Positions 20,359 through 34,168 of a stretch of 64,000 nt of DNA are shown in pieces; position 1 is the first letter of the stretch, and each line of letters opens with the position of its first letter. Both the position numbers and the translations under genes were made by a program. The DNA is from Pseudomonas knackmussii B13 (lineage in GTDB: Bacteria > Pseudomonadota > Gammaproteobacteria > Pseudomonadales > Pseudomonadaceae), in NCBI RefSeq assembly GCF_000689415.1, contig NZ_HG322950.1, positions 5,215,501-5,279,500 on the forward strand. Reading direction: 5' to 3'. A model generated the notes under the pieces. It did no database searches. It saw only the letters and a program-made list of their open reading frames with translations, and was not told the origin of the DNA.

Positions 20359-21840
20359 TTACTCGAACCAATGGGCCCGGGCGGCCATGATCAACTTGCC
20401 GGCACGCTCTTCGTCCATGCCGTCGATGTCGAGCAAGTCGTCAATCGACTGCTCGGCAAGATCTTCACGGGTGGTTACGCCACGCAGCACCAGGTCCAGG
20501 GCCAGCTCTTTGGTCATGCCATCGAGGCTGAGCAGGTCTTCGGCCGGTTGAGCGTCAGCAAGTTTTTCTTCAGTTGCGATGGCTTTGGTCAGCAGACGAT
20601 CCTTGGCGCGCGAGCGCAGCTCGTTGACGATGTCCTCGTCGAAGCCGTCGATGCTGAGCATCTCTTCCATCGGTACGTAGGCGATTTCTTCCAGGGTGGT
20701 AAAGCCTTCCTCGACCAGCACCTGAGCCAGTTCTTCGTCCACATCCAGCTCGTCGATGAAACGCTGCAGGATGTCGCCGGTCTCGGCCTGCTGCTTGGCC
20801 TGGATGTCGGCCTCGGTCATCACGTTCAGGGTCCAGCCGGTCAGTTGGCTGGCCAGACGGACGTTCTGGCCGCTGCGGCCGATGGCCTGCGCCAGGTTGT
20901 CCTCGGCGACGGCGATATCCATGGTGTGGGTATCTTCGTCGACGATGATCGCGGCCACTTCGGCAGGCGCCATCGCGTTGATCACGAACTGGGCAGGGTT
21001 ATCGTCCCACAGCACGATGTCCACGCGCTCGCCACCGAGTTCGCCGGAAACGGCCTGTACGCGCGAACCGCGCATGCCGATGCAGGCGCCCTGCGGGTCG
21101 ATACGTTTGTCCTTGGAGCGCACGGCGATCTTGGCGCGCGAACCCGGATCACGGGCAGCTGCCATCACGTCGATCAGTTGCTCGGCGATTTCCGGCACTT
21201 CGATGCGGAACAGCTCGATCAGCATCTCCGGCGCGGTACGCGAGAGAACCAGTTGCGGACCGCGGTTCTCGCTGCGAATTTCCTTCAGCAGGGCACGCAC
21301 ACGGGTGCCGACGCGGAAGGTCTCGCGCGGAATGATCTGGTCACGGGCCAGCAGCGCTTCGGCATTGTTGCCGAGGTCGACGATGACGTTGTCGCGGGTG
21401 ACCTTCTTCACGGTGCCGGAGATGATTTCACCAACCTTCTCGCGGTAGGCGTCGACCACCTGAGCGCGCTCGGCTTCACGCACCTTCTGCACGATGACCT
21501 GCTTGGCGGTCTGTGCGGCGATGCGGCCGAACTCGATGGATTCGATCTTCTCTTCGATGACGTCACCGGCCTTGAGGTCCGGATGGCTCTCGCGAACGTC
21601 ATCGACGGTGAGCTCGGAGGCAGGATTGGAGTAATCCTCGTCCTCGACCACGGTCCAACGGCGGAAAGTGTCGTAGTTGCCGTTGGCGCGGTTGATCTGC
21701 ACCCGCAGGTCGACCTCGTCCTCGAAACGCTTCTTGGTGGCGGTTGCCAGAGCCAGTTCCAGCGCTTCGAAAATCACGCCGGGCGGTACACCCTTCTCGT
21801 TGGATACCGACTCAACAACCAGCAGTACTTCTTTGCTCAT
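20359..21840 (-). CDS. nusA: Transcription elongation/termination factor NusA
   Basis: The 493-residue protein has the NusA N-terminal domain (MSKEVLLVVESVSNEKGVP), an S1 domain (DVIEEKIESIEFGRI...GTVKKVTRDNVIVDLG), two KH domains (RDPGSRAKIAVRSKD; GMRGSRVQAVSGELGGERVD) and two C-terminal acidic repeats (residues ~370-493), as in gammaproteobacterial NusA. In E. coli NusA represses its own operon through upstream terminators; several terminators precede rimP here, so similar control is plausible. Confidence 0.98.
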   Translation of the reverse strand: MSKEVLLVVESVSNEKGVPPGVIFEALELALATATKKRFEDEVDLRVQINRANGNYDTFRRWTVVEDEDYSNPASELTVDDVRESHPDLKAGDVIEEKIESIEFGRIAAQTAKQVIVQKVREAERAQVVDAYREKVGEIISGTVKKVTRDNVIVDLGNNAEALLARDQIIPRETFRVGTRVRALLKEIRSENRGPQLVLSRTAPEMLIELFRIEVPEIAEQLIDVMAAARDPGSRAKIAVRSKDKRIDPQGACIGMRGSRVQAVSGELGGERVDIVLWDDNPAQFVINAMAPAEVAAIIVDEDTHTMDIAVAEDNLAQAIGRSGQNVRLASQLTGWTLNVMTEADIQAKQQAETGDILQRFIDELDVDEELAQVLVEEGFTTLEEIAYVPMEEMLSIDGFDEDIVNELRSRAKDRLLTKAIATEEKLADAQPAEDLLSLDGMTKELALDLVLRGVTTREDLAEQSIDDLLDIDGMDEERAGKLIMAARAHWFE

Positions 21841-21886
21841 CGTACGCCTCGCCTTTCAATCCATTGGAATCCGCGCAACACGCGGC

Positions 21887-22345
21887 TCACTCAAATCGGG
21901 GAATGATGTTGGCCTTATCGATCGAATCGATCGGCAGCAGGTATTCATGGTCATCCACGAGGACCACCACGTCCTGCTCCTCCACACCACGGAGAACGCC
22001 CTGGAAATTGCGCCGCCGCTCGAAGGGGATGCGCAGCCTGATCTTCACTTGCTCGCCGACATACCGAGCGAACTGCTCCAGCGTGAACAGCGGTCGATCC
22101 ATCCCCGGAGAGGAAACCTCGAGGGTGTATTCGCCACTGATCGGGTCCTCGACATCGAGCACCCCGCTGACCTGCCGACTGACTGTTTCGCAGTCTTCGA
22201 TCAGGATCCCTTCAGCACGATCGATATACACCCTGAGCAGGGAGTGACGACCTTGGGAAATGAACTCCAGGCCCCAGCACTCATAGCCGAGCGCCTCTAC
22301 CACAGGGGCCAACAAGGCCTGCAACTGTTCTAGCTTGCTCGACAC
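21887..22345 (-). CDS. rimP: Ribosome maturation factor RimP
   Basis: The 152-residue protein is needed for 30S assembly. The sequence VSSKLEQLQALLAPVVEALG begins at a GTG codon (22345) preceded by GAGGCGATC; this start gives the usual family length, whereas an upstream alternative at 22375 would run into the terminator hairpin. The core includes DVEDPISGEYTLEVSSPGMD. It is first of the protein genes in the tRNA-fMet/rimP/nusA/infB unit. Confidence 0.96.
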   Translation of the reverse strand: MSSKLEQLQALLAPVVEALGYECWGLEFISQGRHSLLRVYIDRAEGILIEDCETVSRQVSGVLDVEDPISGEYTLEVSSPGMDRPLFTLEQFARYVGEQVKIRLRIPFERRRNFQGVLRGVEEQDVVVLVDDHEYLLPIDSIDKANIIPRFE

Positions 22346-22373
22346 CTGATCGCCTCGCGTATGCCGTAGAAAC

Positions 22374-22395
22374 AAAAAATGGGCGAAACGCCCAT
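22374..22395 (-). terminator. Intrinsic terminator 29 bases upstream of rimP
   Basis: On the minus strand ATGGGCG-TTT-CGCCCAT is followed by six further bases of T-rich sequence (TTTTTG), a textbook terminator. It lies in the rimP leader, after the tRNA-fMet gene, so it must be read through or bypassed for rimP-nusA-infB expression. A GCCACC/GGTGGC hairpin (22406-22424) lies just before it. Confidence 0.75.
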
Positions 22396-22441
22396 CCCTA
22401 AAGGAGCCACCCTAGACTGGTGGCGCGGACTGTCCAGCTAG

Positions 22442-22464
22442 CAAAAAGCCCCTGAAAAGGGGCT
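22442..22464 (-). terminator. Intrinsic terminator after tRNA-fMet
   Basis: AGCCCCT-TTTC-AGGGGCT followed by TTTTTGC on the minus strand, 10 bases past the CCA end of the tRNA. Confidence 0.85.
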
Positions 22465-22474
22465 CTGCCAAAAC

Positions 22475-22551
<77 letters not shown>

Positions 22552-22614
22552 TCAAAGCTGGTGCAAAATTATACGGTTACACCCTAATCAGGTCAACCGA
22601 AACACCTGAAACGA

Positions 22615-22635
22615 AAGGCCCGCATAGCGGGCCTT
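22615..22635 (-). terminator. Terminator after tRNA-Leu
   Basis: AAGGCCCGC-TAT-GCGGGCCTT on the minus strand, followed by TCGTTTC. It separates tRNA-Leu from tRNA-fMet. Confidence 0.7.
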
Positions 22636-22642
22636 CGTCATA

Positions 22643-22728
22643 TGGTACCGAGGAGGGGACTCGAACCCCTACAGCCTATGGCCACTACCACCTCAAGGTA
22701 GCGTGTCTACCAATTCCACCACCTCGGC
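22643..22728 (-). tRNA. tRNA-Leu (GAG)
   Basis: The 86-base class II tRNA reads GCCGAGGTGGTGGAATTGG... to ...CCTCGGTACCA. The anticodon arm CTACC-TTGAGGT-GGTAG gives anticodon GAG (reads CUC/CUU). A long variable arm and an encoded CCA are present. The G1-U72 wobble is also typical of this isoacceptor in E. coli. It lies 11 bases downstream of the secG stop. Confidence 0.96.
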
Positions 22729-22739
22729 AAAAACTTGCC

Positions 22740-23132
22740 TTACTTCTTCTCAGGAGCCGCCGGAACGTCAGAGTTGCCAGCTGCCGGAGCCTGTTGCTGC
22801 CCCTGGGTTGCCGGCACATCGGATGCCGCCGGAACCTTCTCCTGCTTCTGCTCCATCACTGCCGGATCAGGAAGACCAACGTGACGTAGCATATCAGCTT
22901 TTTCTTTAGCGAAATACGCTAAACCCAAGCTAGTAATGAAAAAAATTGCAGCGAGCACACCAGTAAAACGACTCAGGAACGTAGCAGAGCCTTGGCTACC
23001 GAAAACGGTACCCGAAGCGCCCGAACCAAACGAGGCACCAGCATCCGCGCCCTTACCATGCTGCAGCAGGACCAGTACAACCAGACCCAGCGCCATCAGC
23101 AGGTGAATCACGATTACAACTGTTTCCAGCAT
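22740..23132 (-). CDS. secG: Protein-export membrane protein SecG
   Basis: The 130-residue protein is a subunit of the SecYEG translocon. Two membrane helices (residues ~2-22 and ~53-72) flank the conserved loop QHGKGADAGASFGSGASGTVFGSQGSATFLSR-type region. The C-terminal ~50 residues are a Pro/Ala/Gln/Lys-rich tail, longer than in E. coli. It follows tpiA by 3 bases. Confidence 0.96.
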   Translation of the reverse strand: MLETVVIVIHLLMALGLVVLVLLQHGKGADAGASFGSGASGTVFGSQGSATFLSRFTGVLAAIFFITSLGLAYFAKEKADMLRHVGLPDPAVMEQKQEKVPAASDVPATQGQQQAPAAGNSDVPAAPEKK

Positions 23133-23135
23133 CTG

Positions 23136-23891
23136 TCAGTTTCCTGCGGCGCGACAAATCGCACCAAACTCATCCGCATTGAGGGAGGCACCACCAATCA
23201 GCCCCCCATCGATGTCCGGCATGCCGAACAGTTCGACCGCATTCGCCGCCTTGACGCTACCGCCATACAGCAGGCGAACACCGCGGGCGACTTCGGCATT
23301 TTCTGCCGCCAATTGCGCGCGGATGGCCGCATGTACTTCTTGAGCCTGCTCAGGAGAGGCGGTCAGGCCCGTCCCGATTGCCCACACTGGCTCGTAAGCC
23401 ACAACGGCGCGGGAGAAAGCCCCGACACCCAAATCTTCTATCACGGTCCCCAGCTGACGCCCGACGACTTCCAGGGTCTTTCCAGCTTCGCGCTGCTCGC
23501 GGGTCTCCCCCACGCACAACACCGGAACCAAACCGCAGGACTGCGCTGCGGCAAACTTACGACTGATGACACCGTCGCTTTCACCCAGAATCTGGCGGCG
23601 CTCAGAGTGCCCAACCAGAACCAGCGTGCAACCGGCATCGCTCAGTTGACTTGCAGCAATCTCGCCCGTCAGGGCGCCCTGCATCGGCTCGACTGCGCAA
23701 TTCTGCGCACCCACAGCCAAGGCTTTGCCGTCCAGGCCTTGAATCACCTGATTGATGTACAGACAGGGCGGCAGAACCGCCACGTCGACACCTGTAGGCA
23801 GAGCCAGTTGTCGCAAGCCTTTGATCAGCTCCGCAACACTGGTGCGGGTACCGTGCATTTTCCAGTTCCCGGCCACTAAGGGTCGACGCAT
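23136..23891 (-). CDS. tpiA: Triosephosphate isomerase
   Basis: The 251-residue TIM-barrel enzyme interconverts dihydroxyacetone phosphate and glyceraldehyde-3-phosphate. Substrate-binding lysine is in GNWKMHGT, catalytic histidine in VLVGHSERR, catalytic glutamate in VAYEPVWAIGTG, and the phosphate-binding loop in LLYGGSVKAANA. It is followed at 3 bases by secG, the usual Pseudomonas order. Confidence 0.98.
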   Translation of the reverse strand: MRRPLVAGNWKMHGTRTSVAELIKGLRQLALPTGVDVAVLPPCLYINQVIQGLDGKALAVGAQNCAVEPMQGALTGEIAASQLSDAGCTLVLVGHSERRQILGESDGVISRKFAAAQSCGLVPVLCVGETREQREAGKTLEVVGRQLGTVIEDLGVGAFSRAVVAYEPVWAIGTGLTASPEQAQEVHAAIRAQLAAENAEVARGVRLLYGGSVKAANAVELFGMPDIDGGLIGGASLNADEFGAICRAAGN

Positions 23892-23956
23892 GCTGTACCT
23901 CGCTGAGCAAAGTGGGCGCAGATGTTAATCGACAAAAATCGAACTGACAAGCGAAA

Positions 23957-25297
23957 TCAAGCACATACCTCTGTAACGACTTTCGCCAGCTGCTCGGCGT
24001 AAGCACGTACGCGAGCTTCTTCGTCGCCTTCGACCATCACCCGCACCAGCGGCTCGGTACCGGATTTGCGCAGAAGCACTCGGCCACGGCCCGCCATGCT
24101 TTCGGTCACGCGTTCGCACGCCTCCTTGACCGCAGGATGCTCGATCGGGTCGACATCGCGACGCTGGAAGCGGACGTTGATCAGCACCTGCGGGAACATC
24201 CGAATGCCTTGGCGCGCCTCGGCAAGCGTCTGGCCGCGCGCCTTGAGTGCCATCAGAACCTGCAGCGCAGCGATGATCGCATCGCCAGTGGTGGTGTGCT
24301 GACCACAAACGACATGGCCTGAGTTTTCACCGCCCAGGTGCCAGTTGCGCGCCATCAATTCAGCCATGACATAGCGGTCGCCGACCTTGGCACGAGTGAA
24401 TGGAATCTGCAGATCTTTCAGAGCCAGCTCCAGGCCGAGGTTGCTCATGAGCGTCCCGACGACGCCACCATCCAGGCGGCCGCGCTCCTGCATGTCACGA
24501 GCGATCAGGAAGAGAATCTCGTCACCATCCACCACCGCGCCTGTATGGTCGACCATAAGCACGCGATCGCCATCGCCATCAAAGGCGATGCCCATGTCCG
24601 CCTGCTCGGCGATAACCGCGGCCTGAAGCGGGGCGATATGCGTGGAGCCGCAATTCTCATTGATGTTCAGGCCGTTGGGCTGAACGCCATGTACGGAAAC
24701 CTGTGCACCCAGCTCGCGGAACACACTAGGCGCCACCTTGTAGGTCGCACCATGGGCGCAATCGATTACTAGCTTGAGCCCAGAGAAATCGGTACTGCTC
24801 GGCACGCTGCTCTTGCAGAACTCGATGTAGCGGCCAGCCGCATCGTTGATGCGCGAGACCTTGCCCAGACGCGCTGACTCGACCACCGTCATGGGCGTGT
24901 CGAGCAGTTGTTCGATGACCATCTCGACTTCATCGGGCAGCTTGGTGCCCTGACCGGAGAAGAACTTGATCCCGTTGTCGTCGTGCGGGTTGTGCGAGGC
25001 ACTGATGACGATCCCCGCTTCGGCGTGGAACGTGCGAGTCAGATAGGCGATGCCCGGGGTCGGCATTGGCCCCAGCAGCATCACATCAGCGCCAGCTGCG
25101 GATAGACCGGCTTCCAGCGCTGATTCGAACATGTACCCGGAAATTCGCGTGTCCTTGCCCACCAGCACACGACACTTGCCCTGCTGCCGGAAGGCCATAC
25201 CCACAGCCCAACCCAACTTGAGCACGAAGTCCGGCGTAATCGGTGGCGTGCCGACGCGGCCACGAATGCCATCGGTACCGAAGTATTTCCTGCTCAT
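23957..25297 (-). CDS. glmM: Phosphoglucosamine mutase
   Basis: The 446-residue enzyme makes glucosamine-1-phosphate for peptidoglycan and LPS precursors. The phosphoserine loop GIVISASHNPHDDNGIKFF, the metal-binding DGDGDR, the sugar-binding GGENSGHV and the phosphate-binding RKSGTEPLVRVM are all present. It overlaps folP by 4 bases (ATGA-type coupling), as expected for the folP-glmM pair. Confidence 0.98.
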   Translation of the reverse strand: MSRKYFGTDGIRGRVGTPPITPDFVLKLGWAVGMAFRQQGKCRVLVGKDTRISGYMFESALEAGLSAAGADVMLLGPMPTPGIAYLTRTFHAEAGIVISASHNPHDDNGIKFFSGQGTKLPDEVEMVIEQLLDTPMTVVESARLGKVSRINDAAGRYIEFCKSSVPSSTDFSGLKLVIDCAHGATYKVAPSVFRELGAQVSVHGVQPNGLNINENCGSTHIAPLQAAVIAEQADMGIAFDGDGDRVLMVDHTGAVVDGDEILFLIARDMQERGRLDGGVVGTLMSNLGLELALKDLQIPFTRAKVGDRYVMAELMARNWHLGGENSGHVVCGQHTTTGDAIIAALQVLMALKARGQTLAEARQGIRMFPQVLINVRFQRRDVDPIEHPAVKEACERVTESMAGRGRVLLRKSGTEPLVRVMVEGDEEARVRAYAEQLAKVVTEVCA

Positions 25298-26110
25298 AGC
25301 GTCAGACCTTCTTCCTTAGCTTGTTCGACCGCATCGATCATGCGGACCACATCGACCGTCTCGGCGACGTCATGTACTCGAATAATGCGCGCCCCCTTGC
25401 TAACCGCCAGAGCAGCAAGGGCAAGGCTGCCATAGAGACGATCACCGACCTCGCGACCGAGCGCACGACCGATCATGCTCTTGCGCGACACTCCGACCAG
25501 CAGCGGGCAGCCCAGTTCCAGCAGGCGCTCCATACGCTGGAACAGCACAAGGTTATGCGCCTGCGTCTTGGCAAATCCGAAACCAGGATCGAGCACGATG
25601 CGCTCACGGGGAATGCCAGCCGCTTCGCACACAGCCATGCGCTCCACAAGGAAATCCCGCACCTCGGCGAGGATGTCCGGATAGCGCGGATCGTTCTGCA
25701 TGTTGCTCGGCTCGCCGCGCATGTGCATGAGACAGATCGCCATTCCGGTATCCGCAGCCGCATCGACGGCACCATCGCGCTGAAGGGAACGAACGTCGTT
25801 GATCAGACCAGCCCCCAGGCGACCGGACTCGCGCATCACCGCGGGCGTCGATGTATCGACGGAAATCACCACATCCAATTCGCGAGCGATAGCCTCGACG
25901 ACTGGCGCTACGCGCTCCAGCTCTTCTGTCGGAGTGACCAGGCGCGCGCCCGGGCGAGTCGACTCTCCGCCAACATCGATAAGGGTCGCACCAGCCTCGA
26001 CCATCTCTGCTGCGCGCTGCAGCGCTCGGTCCAGCTGATTGAAACGACCACCATCGGAAAACGAGTCCGGCGTGACGTTGAGGATTCCCATGACATGGGG
26101 GCGCGTTAAA

Positions 26111-28090
<1,980 letters not shown>

Positions 28091-28148
28091 GTCGTTCAAT
28101 TGACTACCCTCTGAAGCCGGCTCCGCCCTGGAAACCGCTTCGCACGAC

Positions 28149-28167
28149 GGCCGGACTCCTTCCGGCC
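28149..28167. other. Hairpin in the rlmE-ftsH gap
   Basis: GGCCGGA (28149-28155) pairs with TCCGGCC (28161-28167). The gap 28100-28288 has no gene; it probably holds the ftsH promoter region, and I see no other clear signal. Confidence 0.4.
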
Positions 28168-28288
28168 AACTTACTACACAACTCCCGCCCAGGCGGAAGG
28201 CGTCTGTAACCCTTTATGAACCCCGGCTCGAGCCGACACAAGCCTTACTTACGCACACTGGACAGGCTGGAAGCCCATTCGTCGCAGT

Positions 28289-28912
28289 CTAGGCTCCGCG
28301 GAATCCGCGTGCGAGCAGATATTGCTCACGGGAGCGGTCGCGGGAGGACAGGGGCTTGCGCATCTGTACCTTCTCGAAATTCTCGCGAACCATCTTCAGG
28401 TAAGTGTCGAACCCTTCACCCTGGAATATCTTGATCAGAAAATCGCCGCCCGGGCGCAACACCCGGGTGCAGAGGTCCAGTGCCAGCTCGCAGAGGAACA
28501 TCGCACGGGGCATGTCCACAGCGGGCAGCCCACTCATATTGGGGGCCATATCGGAAATCACAAGGTCTACCGGATTTTCTCCGATGGCCTCGAGCAACTG
28601 GGCGAAGACCTCGTCTTCGGTGAAGTCGCCCTGGATGAAGGTGACGTCCGGAATGCTGTCCATCGGCAGGATATCGGAAGCGATCAGGATGCCCTTGTCG
28701 CCGATGACCCGACTGGTGACCTGCGACCAGCCGCCTGGCGCCGCGCCGAGGTCGACCACGGTCATTCCCGGGCGCAGGATGCGATCCTTCTCCTGGATTT
28801 CCAGCAGCTTGTAGCTGGCGCGCGAGCGGTAGCCGTCGCGTTGCGCCATCTTCACGTAAGGATCGTCGAAATGTTCTTTTAGCCAGCGATGGCTAGTCTT
28901 GGAACGGGCCAC
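28289..28912 (-). CDS. rlmE: 23S rRNA (uridine-2'-O) methyltransferase
   Basis: The 207-residue enzyme (RrmJ/FtsJ) methylates U2552 of 23S rRNA at a late step of 50S assembly. SAM-binding motif VVDLGAAPGGWSQV and the K-D-K-E-type catalytic residues in SRASYKLLEI, VISDMAPNMSG and DFLIKIFQGEGF are visible. It diverges from yhbY (+) and precedes ftsH, the standard order. Confidence 0.97.
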   Translation of the reverse strand: MARSKTSHRWLKEHFDDPYVKMAQRDGYRSRASYKLLEIQEKDRILRPGMTVVDLGAAPGGWSQVTSRVIGDKGILIASDILPMDSIPDVTFIQGDFTEDEVFAQLLEAIGENPVDLVISDMAPNMSGLPAVDMPRAMFLCELALDLCTRVLRPGGDFLIKIFQGEGFDTYLKMVRENFEKVQMRKPLSSRDRSREQYLLARGFRGA

Positions 28913-28990
28913 GTATTACCTCGTCTGAGCGGCACCCGGATAAATGTGAATTCGGGTAAGATATCCGCCTTTTTTCCCAGGGGTCTGATT

Positions 28991-29305
28991 ATGGCGCTCA
29001 CTCAGGAGCAGAAGAAACAGTTCAAATCTATCGGCCACCATCTGAAGCCTGTATTGACCGTAGCCGAAAACGGTCTTACCGAAGGCGTGATGGCCGAGCT
29101 CGAGCGTGCGCTCAATGATCACGAACTGATCAAGGTACAGTTCCGCATCACAGAGCGCGACGATCGCCGCGCGCTGATCGATGAACTGTGCCAGAACGGC
29201 AGCTGCGAGCTGGTCCAGGTCATCGGCAAGATGGCACTGGTCTATCGCCGCAACTCCAAGCCGAACCGCAATCTGTCGAACATCAGCCGCTTCAGCGGCC
29301 TGTAA
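28991..29305 (+). CDS. yhbY: YhbY-family RNA-binding protein
   Basis: The 104-residue protein has a CRM/YhbY domain (KQFKSIGHHLKPVLTVAENGLTE, IKVQFRITERDDRRALIDELC, GKMALVYRRN), linked in E. coli to pre-50S ribosomal particles. The ATG at 28991 gives the standard length. It is divergent from rlmE, with a shared promoter region of ~78 bases that contains AT-rich -10-like sequence. Confidence 0.94.
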   Translation: MALTQEQKKQFKSIGHHLKPVLTVAENGLTEGVMAELERALNDHELIKVQFRITERDDRRALIDELCQNGSCELVQVIGKMALVYRRNSKPNRNLSNISRFSGL

Positions 29306-29319
29306 GACTCGGGATCGGG

Positions 29320-29339
29320 CCGGGCGCCACGGCGCCCGG
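29320..29339. terminator. GC hairpin between yhbY and the DUF4149 gene
   Basis: CCGGGCGCC (29320-29328) and GGCGCCCGG (29331-29339) form a perfect 9-bp stem between two convergent genes; no T-run. Confidence 0.5.
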
Positions 29340-29359
29340 AGATTCCAGCCTGCCTGCGC

Positions 29360-29794
29360 TTAGCGCACGGCATCTCGCCCAGGTACCGGCTGCAGCACCA
29401 GCAGCACGCCGCACAGAGCCAGCACCAGGTAGTTGAACAGCAGCCAACGCTGGGCATCCGGCGCGATGCGATCGACCACCAGGTAGCTGACCACCATCAC
29501 CAAAACCGTCAGCAGCAACTGCCCTCGCATTTCGCGCCAGAGGCTGGCGAAGCCGTGCGCAGCTACTAGCAGCACGACCTGCAGCAAAGCGCAGAAACCG
29601 GCGAATCCGACCAGCAATGGAGTGAGGGCGTCGGCGACTGACTGCACGAGCAGCGGTGCCAGGCCGACCTTCTCCAGCGCAGGCAAAACCACAAAGCGCA
29701 GTAGCCAGAGACCGCCGACCCAGAATGTCTGGGCCAGTAGCCAGCTGGCTGCTGCAGCTTTGTAGGGACGCGGATCAGGCGTGACGGACTTCAA
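29360..29794 (-). CDS. DUF4149-type small integral membrane protein
   Basis: The ~144-residue protein has four hydrophobic helices (SWLLAQTFWVGGLWLLRFVV; LTPLLVGFAGFCALLQVVLL; GQLLLTVLVMVVSYLVV; WLLFNYLVLALCGVLLVLQP), the pattern of the DUF4149 family found after greA in pseudomonads. No ATG or GTG lies in the right place. The best start is a TTG at 29794 that overlaps the last codons of greA by 20 bases, so translational coupling is likely. Function is unknown. Confidence 0.7.
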   Translation of the reverse strand: MKSVTPDPRPYKAAAASWLLAQTFWVGGLWLLRFVVLPALEKVGLAPLLVQSVADALTPLLVGFAGFCALLQVVLLVAAHGFASLWREMRGQLLLTVLVMVVSYLVVDRIAPDAQRWLLFNYLVLALCGVLLVLQPVPGRDAVR

Positions 29795-30247
29795 CGATCT
29801 CGTACTCGACATCGCCACCCGGGGTGCGCACCAGCACGGCATCCCCTTCGGTCTTGCCGATAAGCGCGCGGGCGATCGGCGAGTTGACCGAGATCTTGCT
29901 GGCCTTGATGTCGGCCTCGTCGTCGCCAACGATCTGGTAGGTCACGGTCTCGTCAGTTTCGACATTGGCGATATCCACGGTGGTACCGAAGATCACCTTG
30001 CCGGTGTGCGGGATGGTAGTGACGTCGATGATCTGTGCGTTGGACAGCTTGGCCTCGATATCGCGGATACGTGCCTCGGACATGCCCTGCTGCTCGCGCG
30101 CGGCATGGTACTCGGCGTTCTCCTTGAGGTCGCCCAGCTCACGCGCTTCGGCGATGGCCTGGGTGATCTGCGGGCGCAGAACGGTCTTCAGATACTTCAG
30201 TTCATCTTCCAGGGCGCGAGCGCCCTGGACGGTCATGGGGAACTTGC

Positions 30248-30251
<4 letters not shown>
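29775..30251 (-). CDS. greA: Transcription elongation factor GreA
   Basis: The 158-residue factor restarts backtracked RNA polymerase by stimulating transcript cleavage. The N-terminal coiled coil carries the acidic tip (LKENAEYHAAREQQGMSEAR) and the C-terminal domain ends with SPIARALIGKTEGDAVLVRT. It overlaps carB by 4 bases (ATGA), so it belongs to the carA-leuE-carB-greA operon. Confidence 0.98.
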
Positions 30252-33469
<3,218 letters not shown>

Positions 33470-33488
33470 GGGACTCTCGTTGCAATAT

Positions 33489-34145
33489 TCAGGAAAGGGT
33501 TGCGCTGGCCAGCTTCACGCCAAAGCCGACGAACAGGGCGCCGACGCCACTAGAGGCGCCGGCAGCCAACCGTTGCCGCCGACGGAACCATGCCGCCAGA
33601 CGCACACCGGAGAAAATCAGGAAACTCAGGTACAGGGCGCTGATGATCTCGAGGATCGTGCCCAGGACCAGGAACGACACTCCGGGATAGGCGTATCCGG
33701 GGTCGACGAACTGGATGAAGAAGGAAACGAAGAAGAGGATCGCCTTCGGGTTGGACAGGCTCAGCAGCAGCGCCTTGCGGAACGGCTGGTTGACGTCGAC
33801 CTGCTTCACCGGCGCAGCGGCCTGCTCGACCGGCTGGCGCAGCTTCTGCAAACCACCCCGGAGCATGCCGATACCGAGGTAGAACAGGTAGGCCGCGCCT
33901 ACGTACTTCAGCCCGAGGAACAGCACCGGCTCGGCCTTGAGCAGTGAGGCGATACCCAACGCCGACAGCGCCATGAGCACGGCGTCACCGAGGAACACCG
34001 CGCTCGCCGCCCGGTAGCCGGCGCCAACGCCGCGCTGGGCGGCGGTGGCGAGCACGAACAGCGAGTTCGGGCCCGGCAGCAGGACGATGAACAACGTACC
34101 CAGGACGTAGGTCCAGAGGTCGGTGATCCCCAGGGTCGGCATCAT
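33489..34145 (-). CDS. leuE: LysE/RhtB-family exporter, LeuE-like
   Basis: The 218-residue inner-membrane protein has six hydrophobic segments and the family motif LPGPNSLFVLATAAQRGVGAGY near the N-terminus, with SLSNPKAILFFVSFFIQFV in the middle. The pattern matches E. coli LeuE (leucine efflux) more closely than LysE or RhtB, from memory. It lies between carA and carB on the same strand with gaps of ~20 bases, so it must be co-transcribed with them; the reason for an amino-acid exporter there is unclear. Confidence 0.85.
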   Translation of the reverse strand: MMPTLGITDLWTYVLGTLFIVLLPGPNSLFVLATAAQRGVGAGYRAASAVFLGDAVLMALSALGIASLLKAEPVLFLGLKYVGAAYLFYLGIGMLRGGLQKLRQPVEQAAAPVKQVDVNQPFRKALLLSLSNPKAILFFVSFFIQFVDPGYAYPGVSFLVLGTILEIISALYLSFLIFSGVRLAAWFRRRQRLAAGASSGVGALFVGFGVKLASATLS

Positions 34146-34168
34146 CTTCGTTTACCTCTTCGCGGCCT

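Noticed and set aside
17683..21906. A 1407-codon open frame on the plus strand
   Set aside because: It lies entirely antisense to infB, nusA and part of rimP, which are certain. In GC-rich DNA the opposite frame aligned to codon third positions is often stop-free. Its translation is low-complexity and matches no family.
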